From Rhodococcus sp. 1168 (lineage in GTDB: Bacteria; Actinomycetota; Actinomycetes; Mycobacteriales; Mycobacteriaceae), in the NCBI RefSeq assembly GCF_002091955.1, contig NZ_MKKY01000049.1:1-54520 (forward strand): 54,520 bases of DNA, read 5' to 3'. Shown piece by piece: positions 46,599 through 53,243 of the stretch; positions within the stretch are counted from its first letter, which is position 1, and every line of letters starts with the position of its first letter. Both the position numbers and the translations under genes were made by a program. Under the pieces are notes generated by a model. It did no database searches. It was given only the letters and a program-made list of their open reading frames with translations, and was not told the origin of the DNA.

Positions 46599-47648
46599 TT
46601 ATCCGCCGAAGGAACCGGTTGGGATGCAAGTGATCCCGGTGCATGGCTGGGCGGCGGTGGTCAGCACGCTGACCGAGGCTCCTTCACCGTTGGTGATGTA
46701 GGCGGTGTTGTTGTCGGGGGAGGCGATGGCGCCGCCGGGTCGTGCACCGACTGTGACTGTGTGACGTGAGCTGGGATCGGTGGTGTCGATGATCGTGGTG
46801 GTGTCGGTGTCGGACTGGTTGACGAATATGGTCGATCCGTCGGGTGTGACAGCGATTCCGGTCAATGTGCCGCCGCCGACTGTGATTGTGTCGACGACGG
46901 TGTCGGTGGAGGCGTCGATGACGGCGACGGATTGGCTTATGCCTTCGACGGCGTACACCCGGCCGGCCGCCGATGTTATTCCCACTGGAACGCCTCCGGT
47001 GGGAATCGTCGCGACGACAGTGTCGGTGGTGGAGTCGACGGCAGAGATGTCGCCGGATCCTGCGTTGGTCACGTAGACGGTGCCGTCGAGCGTTGTTGCC
47101 AGGACGGGGTTCTTTCCGACGGGCACTGTTGATGCGACTGTGTTGGCTGCGGTGTCGATGACGGAGATCGTTCCGGACGTGGGGTTGGTGACGTAGACGG
47201 TGTCGCCGGCGGCGGTCATGCCGATCGAGTTGGGTTCGACTGCAATGTCGTCGACGACCGTGTTCGTTTGGGGGTCGATGACGTAGACCGTGCCGGCGCT
47301 GCCCACGACGTAGATGTCGCCTGACGGGACTACCGCGATGCCACCGACCGACGCCGGGGTAGCTGCGCTGGCAACAACGGTGTTGGTCGCGGTATCGATG
47401 ATGTCGACCCCGTCGCCCGCCGTGACATACAGGCGCGTGCCGTCTGGGCTGACCGCGAATTGGTTCGGAGCCTCGCCGACTGCGATGGTGGAGGAGACTT
47501 CCCACACCGATGCCGGGGCAGCGCCAGCGGTCGGCACTTGCGCCGCGGCAAGGACGCCAGCGGTCAGGACCGGTAGAACAGCAAGCCGAGAGATCCGGCG
47601 CTGTGGGCGAGGTGATGCGGTCGGGCGCGCAGTATTCAGCACAGACAT
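46599..47648 (-). CDS. Secreted YVTN-type beta-propeller repeat protein
   Basis: This 349-residue protein has a signal peptide (RRISRLAVLPVLTAGVLAAA, cleaved near TAGAAP). Six to seven blade-like repeats of about 42 residues follow, with the YVTN core: GTRLYVTAGDGVDIIDTAT, GDIYVVGSAGTVYVIDPQTN, GDTVYVTNPTSGTISVIDTA, GTVYVTNAGSGDISAVDSTT and so on. This is the YVTN-family beta-propeller fold, which often binds other proteins or polysaccharides outside the cell. No catalytic residues are visible. ATG at 47648 with GAAGGA upstream sets the start. Two cysteines near the end (PCTGITCIP) may pair. It lies within the accessory island downstream of the DUF4190-like gene. Confidence 0.85.
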   Translation of the reverse strand: MSVLNTARPTASPRPQRRISRLAVLPVLTAGVLAAAQVPTAGAAPASVWEVSSTIAVGEAPNQFAVSPDGTRLYVTAGDGVDIIDTATNTVVASAATPASVGGIAVVPSGDIYVVGSAGTVYVIDPQTNTVVDDIAVEPNSIGMTAAGDTVYVTNPTSGTISVIDTAANTVASTVPVGKNPVLATTLDGTVYVTNAGSGDISAVDSTTDTVVATIPTGGVPVGITSAAGRVYAVEGISQSVAVIDASTDTVVDTITVGGGTLTGIAVTPDGSTIFVNQSDTDTTTIIDTTDPSSRHTVTVGARPGGAIASPDNNTAYITNGEGASVSVLTTAAQPCTGITCIPTGSFGG

Positions 47649-47816
47649 GGTTCCTTCGCAGGTAAAAAAACGACTCGAAGACATTCCAACCAAACCTATT
47701 GGTCTAGAAGTTGTTCGTCGAGCGAAGGAGGAAGAAAAGTCCGGACGCAGAATCGGCGACCGATTTGCGGGCATTCTGCTCGGCGCGTGCAGCCCGGTCA
47801 CGAGTCGGCGGGGTTT

Positions 47817-48461
47817 TCACGGTCCGGGGACCCAGTATCCGACTTCGCCGTCGCCGTTCGACACGCACACCATGTCCACGCCTTCCGGTGATACCGCGAT
47901 ACCTCGCGCCGACGGATCGCACGATGCACCTTGATCGGCGTAGGCGATGATCGGTGCCGAGCGCACCCAGCGTGCAGTGCTTCGTCCTGCGTAAGCGCAT
48001 TTGAGGAACGTGCCGTCCGAGGAGGTGGCGTGGTTGTCCACGTCTGGATCGCAGGAATCGTCGACGGCGGGGAGTGCGAGGGGATGTCCTTCCGTCACCT
48101 CGATCGTCGTCTCCACCGGTGGGGAAGTTGTCAGGGAAGGAACGACCACAATTGCGGGCGGCGCTTCCAGCGGCGTCGCGGGAAGCGAATAGTCCTGGTA
48201 AACGGTGGCGTTCGTAGAATCGTCGGCGGTCAGTCCGGTTCCGAAACCGTAGACGATGGTCGCGACCGCGATGGCCTCGATTGCGCCGAGCGCAAGACCA
48301 GCGATCGTCAGCCCGCGGCCAGCGGGCCGCCAGAACGCCAGAATCCCGAACACGATCGCGACGGGAAACAGCCCCAGTAGCGCTGCGACGAGCGCGATCA
48401 CGGCGTACGGGTTGATCGGATCGACTGTCTTGCCCTGATTCTTGCGCAGATCGACGGTCAT
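47817..48461 (-). CDS. DUF4190-like membrane protein with extracellular Cys-containing domain
   Basis: This 214-residue protein has two membrane helices. NPYAVIALVAALLGLFPVAI, then FGILAFWRPAGRGLTIAGLA, is the DUF4190 pattern. A Pro/Thr-rich linker (about 95-125) follows, then a C-terminal domain with cysteines in DDSCDPDVDN, LKCAYAG, GASCDPSA and DMVCVSNG, probably two disulphides outside the cell. It is followed on the same strand by the beta-propeller gene (168 bp) and preceded by the 354-residue unknown gene (158 bp). Function unknown. Confidence 0.75.
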   Translation of the reverse strand: MTVDLRKNQGKTVDPINPYAVIALVAALLGLFPVAIVFGILAFWRPAGRGLTIAGLALGAIEAIAVATIVYGFGTGLTADDSTNATVYQDYSLPATPLEAPPAIVVVPSLTTSPPVETTIEVTEGHPLALPAVDDSCDPDVDNHATSSDGTFLKCAYAGRSTARWVRSAPIIAYADQGASCDPSARGIAVSPEGVDMVCVSNGDGEVGYWVPGP

Positions 48462-48619
48462 TGCCGCGCCACTCCGTTCAGCAGTTTTATGTATCCGTGA
48501 CGGTGGGCCGTCGGCCTCGGCTCGAGGAAACTACAGGTAGGTAATCATTCGGACGAATGAACCCTCTCACCCACACGCGTCGTAGCATGCTGACGGTGCC
48601 GTATCGGGGCATCTCATCG

Positions 48620-49684
48620 TTAGACCACGCTTTCATCGAGAAGCGAGTCGCGGCTGTTAGGCAGAATGACTGCGCTGTAGCTGTCGTGCACATCTCCAGT
48701 TTCATCGGAGTGGAACGAAAATCCAGTGACGAGAACGCAATCGGCGACCATTGGGTCATCGAACTTGAGGAGGGCGGCTCGGCCGATTGATGTTGTGGGG
48801 GACGAGAACGTGAGATTCTGGCCTTCTCGTTCCAGGTTTTGGGGATCCACGATGACCCTCGGGCCTCCGTAGGCGATGAGTTGCCCCAGAACAGACAGCG
48901 ACACGAGATCTATGAGCTCGTCGATTTCGTCGAAGGCTAACGCGAATTCTGCCGGGGTTCCCGCCAACTGGTCGACGACGCTGGCGACTGTGTCCTTACG
49001 ATATTGTTCGCGCCGAAGCATTCGGTCGGGCTCGAAGGCGGTGACGGCGGCTTCGCAGAGAAGCGGTGTGAGGGTTTTCCGAGCTTCCGATAGAGCTCGT
49101 CGATCATCGGGTGTGAGACGTGCCGACAGCTCTGCGAATTTGGCCCATTCAGGTGTGTCGGCCAGCGCGTCGGCGAGAGCGACTATCGCGGTGTCATGGC
49201 TTCGTTTGTCGATACGTAGTAGTTCCGAAACGCCTGGTGGTGCCGATAGTAATTGGAGCCCGCCAGTCATCGCTTCGCGCCGCCAGCCCAGCCCTTGGCC
49301 GAGTTCGTTCGATGTGCGATGTGTGTGACGTCCCAGCTGAGGAGTCGGGATGAGCGGGAAGCGGGGTAAGCGCGATCGAATCCAGGCTGTGTTGCGCTCT
49401 GCAGCGAACCCGATCGGTCGCGCATCCTCAAGAAACTGGCGGCCTCCGCGGACGTTCAGGTCGACGAAAGGCAATTCGGAAGCCATCAGCTCCCACTTGT
49501 TGGGTATCAGCGGCTCGTGAGAAACGAGTCCTGTTGAGCTGTCGATGTTCCGGAGCATCTCTGGGATTCCACGGTCTGATGGATTGTTCGCAGGTAGTTG
49601 CGCGGTGTAGTCCTGGACGATGGGGCTTCGAGACCAAGCCTCGGCCAGTTGTCGTGTCGCGGCCCAGGTTGATGCAGTTGTCAT
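48620..49684 (-). CDS. Unrecognised 354-residue protein, likely partner of the nuclease-NACHT protein
   Basis: I do not recognise this protein. It is soluble, with no signal peptide, membrane segment, P-loop or cysteine cluster. The N-terminal half contains NKWELMASELPFVDLNVRGG and SRLPRFPLIPTPQLGRH. The middle, from about residue 165 to 275, is helical and charged (DTPEWAKFAELSARLTPDDR, FALAFDEIDELIDLVSL). The C-terminus has beta-like VADCVLVTGFSFHSDE. The ATG has a strong GAGGGGG ribosome site, and the gene starts 53 bp after the stop of the nuclease-NACHT gene on the same strand. It is probably co-expressed. It could be a sensor, adaptor or regulator of that protein; this is inference from position. 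Confidence 0.8.
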   Translation of the reverse strand: MTTASTWAATRQLAEAWSRSPIVQDYTAQLPANNPSDRGIPEMLRNIDSSTGLVSHEPLIPNKWELMASELPFVDLNVRGGRQFLEDARPIGFAAERNTAWIRSRLPRFPLIPTPQLGRHTHRTSNELGQGLGWRREAMTGGLQLLSAPPGVSELLRIDKRSHDTAIVALADALADTPEWAKFAELSARLTPDDRRALSEARKTLTPLLCEAAVTAFEPDRMLRREQYRKDTVASVVDQLAGTPAEFALAFDEIDELIDLVSLSVLGQLIAYGGPRVIVDPQNLEREGQNLTFSSPTTSIGRAALLKFDDPMVADCVLVTGFSFHSDETGDVHDSYSAVILPNSRDSLLDESVV

Positions 49685-49737
49685 TGCGCCCCCTCATCGT
49701 GTCGTTTGACTGCACCCTACGGAACCGGTCCGACAAC

Positions 49738-52263
49738 CTAGAGCCACTTCATCTCCGCCAGGCTGTTGATTGCCTCGGTCACGATGGCCCTGGCCGAGTC
49801 ATTCAGGTCCCGGCGGAGAAACGAGTCCACTCTGGCAGAACCCGACCACGCGTCGCCAGGTTCGTCCGATTCCCCGAGCACGATGCTTGCATTGGGTAGG
49901 TGGTCGAGATACCGATAACGTACAGGGCGCGAACGTTGATCAGAGGAGCTCGGATCGCCGCCAAGGAGAAACTGAATTCGGTACGGCCCGATCGCGCGCA
50001 GCAGATCTTCAGTCCCGGAGAACCCAACACGATGAAGAATGTCGGGTACGGCTTGAAGAAGGTCGTCAGAGTAGGACGTTAGCATGTCGATAGTCACCGA
50101 GTCTGTCGGCGGGACTGGCGAATTCGGACTCTTCTCGCGATCGAGTACACGGCTCAGCTCAAGCTTGTAAACGTTTGTAGCGGTCGTGAGGGGGCCGTTG
50201 CTGGCGAGGAAAGTGCGACCGTCGGCACCTACGTCGTCGATCGTGGAGGGACCAATCCAACCATCTACGTTTCCGCCAACAGTTGCCAGAAGTCTGCCGG
50301 TTGTGTCGGTCCAATATGCGATTCTTGGCCGGGCCGTTCGATTCGGGAGAAGATGCGAGAGGTGCCGGCAGGTTTCATCGTGCCACCCGGGTTCGGGGTC
50401 GCGGGATTCGTACTGCGAGATCGAGGGGCACAAGAATGGCAAGTACACGCTAACCAGCTCGGCGAGTGATGCGTCGACGCCGGTAAGTTCGGCAAGAAAT
50501 TTCAATCGAGCGGTGTCGTCGGACTTTGGTGACGGTGGTAACGCGGCTAACCTTCGTTTGTATGCAATGGCTGCTAGGTAGTCGGCGAACGAGTCGTGAA
50601 GGGATCTGATGGTGTCCCGGCCGGAGCGCACGATCAGGCCGCTTTCAAACCCGAACTCACGTAGTTCGCCGGTGGTTATGGAGTGGCCAGCGTCGTTTAG
50701 ATTATTTGCAGCTGCGGACAGTTGCTGGTTCCACTCGAACGAGTCACAGTATCGTCTGTGCGTCGTCGCCAGGTTTGCAAAGGCCAAGCCGAGTCCTGCC
50801 TCGTAGATGCTGATTTCTGTGTAACCGTTGTCATCAGCAAGTGCGCGTAGGTGGTTCGAGTACATCATCGCAGGATCGGTGTCGCCCAGGCCTTGGCTGA
50901 GCATCCGAATTCCCATGAGGAACAGTTGCGGATTGTCGGCCGCACTGCGGAGTGCCCGCTCTACTCGAGCCGCGAGTTGATTGGCAAAGCTTGAATCGAT
51001 CCGGCCGGAAGTTCCGTTGACCAGGATTTTCTTACGAGCCGTCCTGTTAAGCGGGACCGGTTGCATGTGTATCACCGAGACGCCTCGGGGGAGGACTGCG
51101 CGTAAGGCGATGGCGTCGCGCCCGGCAAGTGCGACGGACACGTGGCTGTCCGTCGCGAGCAACTGGCGCAGGTCTTCGCCTAGGGCATCTCGTGGCTGCT
51201 TGGGAATCTCCGAGACTCCGTCGATAATGAGCGTCACCGTAGGGTCTTTGAGCGCTTCGATCCCCGTCGCTGAGTATGCGCCTACAAACTCGATCGAGTT
51301 GAGGCCGTGGGCGACAAGCGAGCCGAGACGGTTTTCGACGTAGTCTTCGGCGTTGACGGCGATCAACAACTCGCCTTGGGTTGCGGCTCTTGATTGTGCC
51401 TGACTCAGTACCGTGGATTTGCCAGTTCCCGTCGGACCGCTGAGCAGAACCACATCATTTCTGCGGGTAGCGTTCTCAATGAAATTCCAATCGGAATCCG
51501 GCCCGGATGCAGTCGGTCGACAAGTGAGTTCGAACGATCCAGGCGTCGTTCGAACGACGGAGTCGAGGAGTTGGCGCTTGAGCGCCTGGCTCCACGTGAG
51601 TGTTCGAACGTACTCGAAGTTGGATTCGAGCAGACGAAGGATCTCTGCCTTCGAAATCGTTCGCTTGGAAGGGTCTGGATCTCCGCTTCGGCCCACGATC
51701 CAGAAGAGAAGCTCGAGAACGGCTTGTGTTGATCGCTCTTCCGCTTCGACTGATCCTGAAACATTAGGCAGGTGTGCCTCAATTTGCTTGAGGCAGTATG
51801 TGATCGACTCCGTGAATCCGGGGGTGTCCGCCGCGATGGACGCGCGAGCGATCGCTGTGGGTTCGATTGTCGCGTTCTTACGTGTAGCAATCTCGGTAAT
51901 CAGGGTGGCGTCGCCTTGCCGGGCTGCATCGAGTGCTTCTCGAATTTTCCGGCCGGTTGGTCCGAGTCTGCCGTCGGTTACGAACTCATACGTCGATCCT
52001 GGGTGGTTGCCGGCAATCGCGGACCATCGAACCAACTCAGCGACGAGCTCGGCCTCACCCCACGTGTAGTTGACGTCACGGCGCTTGAACTGAGCCGCCC
52101 GAAGCAATGCGCCTGATGAGGAGATCATTTCGGCATCGACAATGTCGTTGGCAGCCTCGACGCGAAGGTAGTCTGCGTCCGCGTTGTGTAAGAGATCCAA
52201 TGCCATAACAGCAGCACGTGCGTGCTGGAAGGCGAAACCCGCTGCGGCGTCAACCCCTGACAT
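49738..52263 (-). CDS. Nuclease-NACHT/STAND NTPase, predicted anti-phage protein
   Basis: This 841-residue protein has three parts. Residues 1-110 match the Cap4/DUF4297 dsDNA-nuclease pattern: GFAFQHARAAVMALDLL, then RVEAANDIVDAEM (Glu36, Asp40) and AAQFKRRD (Gln58, Lys60), then YEFVTDGRLG. A P-loop NTPase follows with Walker A GPTGTGKST (276-284), Walker B LIIDGVSEIP (345-354) and a NACHT-type arginine in VALAGRDA. NPQLFLMGIRML and RSLHDSFADYLAA (about 553-565) are typical of NACHT winged-helix regions. Residues 570-841 match nothing I know and may be the sensor. The ATG at 52263 is preferred (GGGG upstream); one 13 codons earlier has no ribosome site. Nuclease activity and defence role are inferred. 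Confidence 0.82.
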   Translation of the reverse strand: MSGVDAAAGFAFQHARAAVMALDLLHNADADYLRVEAANDIVDAEMISSSGALLRAAQFKRRDVNYTWGEAELVAELVRWSAIAGNHPGSTYEFVTDGRLGPTGRKIREALDAARQGDATLITEIATRKNATIEPTAIARASIAADTPGFTESITYCLKQIEAHLPNVSGSVEAEERSTQAVLELLFWIVGRSGDPDPSKRTISKAEILRLLESNFEYVRTLTWSQALKRQLLDSVVRTTPGSFELTCRPTASGPDSDWNFIENATRRNDVVLLSGPTGTGKSTVLSQAQSRAATQGELLIAVNAEDYVENRLGSLVAHGLNSIEFVGAYSATGIEALKDPTVTLIIDGVSEIPKQPRDALGEDLRQLLATDSHVSVALAGRDAIALRAVLPRGVSVIHMQPVPLNRTARKKILVNGTSGRIDSSFANQLAARVERALRSAADNPQLFLMGIRMLSQGLGDTDPAMMYSNHLRALADDNGYTEISIYEAGLGLAFANLATTHRRYCDSFEWNQQLSAAANNLNDAGHSITTGELREFGFESGLIVRSGRDTIRSLHDSFADYLAAIAYKRRLAALPPSPKSDDTARLKFLAELTGVDASLAELVSVYLPFLCPSISQYESRDPEPGWHDETCRHLSHLLPNRTARPRIAYWTDTTGRLLATVGGNVDGWIGPSTIDDVGADGRTFLASNGPLTTATNVYKLELSRVLDREKSPNSPVPPTDSVTIDMLTSYSDDLLQAVPDILHRVGFSGTEDLLRAIGPYRIQFLLGGDPSSSDQRSRPVRYRYLDHLPNASIVLGESDEPGDAWSGSARVDSFLRRDLNDSARAIVTEAINSLAEMKWL

Positions 52264-52347
52264 TTCAACCCCATTCTGGCACCATGCCTCGCTGAACGAC
52301 ATGAATCGATTCGAACGGACTGTTGTTCGCGCATGCGCAGCGAATTT

Positions 52348-52749
52348 CTATTGATCGAATATTCGGGTTAACTCGTCGCGTTTGTTCGTCATCTGATTTT
52401 CGATGGATATAGCATTGGCAACACCCAGAACCAAGGCCAGCACCACTAAAACGCGGATGATGACCGACGCTCCGAGGAAGAACGCCAGCGCAGTACCCCC
52501 GGCAATTACCGCGACTCCGGTCCAGATCGGTCCGCTGCCGGTGAGGAGGCTGACTGACTGCATCGACATGATCAGCCCTATGGCGATGAGAACGAAAGCC
52601 CCGAAGTTGACCGCTGTCTTGCGGCCATTTCCAGTCTGCGGGGACGCTGTCGGCGCCGGCGGACCCGACCACGACTGCCCGTTCCAGTAGATATTCTTGG
52701 ATGGATCAGTCGGGTCTGGGTACCACCCCGGCGGGGGAGCTGGGTTCAT
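52348..52749 (-). CDS. DUF2510 membrane protein
   Basis: This 133-residue protein begins with the DUF2510 motif PPPGWYPDPTDPSKNIYWNG (about residues 5-24), including the W-W pair, and has two to three membrane helices (about 46-65, 73-88 and 92-108). A short basic/acidic tail ends it. DUF2510 domains are common on actinobacterial membrane proteins and their role is unknown. It lies 84 bp upstream of the nuclease-NACHT gene in the same direction, so it may be the first gene of that operon or simply a neighbour. It is divergent from the antitoxin-like gene. Confidence 0.8.
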   Translation of the reverse strand: MNPAPPPGWYPDPTDPSKNIYWNGQSWSGPPAPTASPQTGNGRKTAVNFGAFVLIAIGLIMSMQSVSLLTGSGPIWTGVAVIAGGTALAFFLGASVIIRVLVVLALVLGVANAISIENQMTNKRDELTRIFDQ

Positions 52750-52803
52750 CGGCCGAAGGTATCAGGAACTTCCCGTGGATTTGCCAGCGTGTGCTCATGT
52801 TGT

Positions 52804-53025
52804 ATGACTGTGACGTATTCCGGTTCAGGAGGTGTTGGGTTGGCGCTTCGACGAGCGGGTGATCGTGCGCGGGCGGTAGATGCCGCGCGAACCAGTTGTG
52901 CGCTGGAAGGTGGCCGGAGTACTGATGCCACCACCCGCGCGGATCAGGAAGCGTATGTCCGGGGTGAGATCGACATCGTCGAGCTCGGGTGTCGGGTGCG
53001 TGGTCGGTACAACGTGCTCCGATGA
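52804..53025 (+). CDS. Possible orphan VbhA-like antitoxin
   Basis: This small protein of 73 residues, from the ATG at 52804, carries EAYVRGEIDIVELGCRVRGR near the end. That pattern resembles VbhA/Fic-type antitoxins, which block Fic toxins with a helix. No Fic toxin (HPFxxGNGR motif) follows; the next feature is the Abi-like remnant on the other strand. So it may be a left-over antitoxin, or an unrelated small protein. The N-terminal half is not recognisable. Confidence 0.4.
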   Translation: MTVTYSGSGGVGLALRRAGDRARAVDAARTSCALEGGRSTDATTRADQEAYVRGEIDIVELGCRVRGRYNVLR

Positions 53026-53039
53026 CACTCGACGGTCTG

Positions 53040-53243
53040 TCAGGGGCGTGAGGCCAGGAGGCTCTGAACCTGGCTTGTCGATGCGAGGTATGACGCCAGT
53101 TCCGGTGACATGTAGTTGGTGAAGCGCCGCATTCGTCTCAGTGAACCGTTGAGTTCGCTTCGATTGACTGGTTCGTGGTGGGCGACGCGGTTGCGGAGTT
53201 TGCGTAAATCGTCGAGCCCAGAGTTGTCGTCTGCCATGAGCAT
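53040..53243 (-). pseudogene. C-terminal remnant of an Abi-like (HEPN) gene cut by the IS element
   Basis: The open frame of 67 residues reads DDLRKLRNRVAHHEPVNRSE, the LRxLRNRxAHHEP signature of Abi-like/HEPN proteins, close to their C-termini. Normal Abi proteins are several hundred residues, so this is only a tail. It opens exactly where the IS21-type left end begins (about 53243), which suggests the insertion removed the rest of the gene. The in-frame ATG codons at 53243 and 53237 are probably accidental. Confidence 0.6.
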
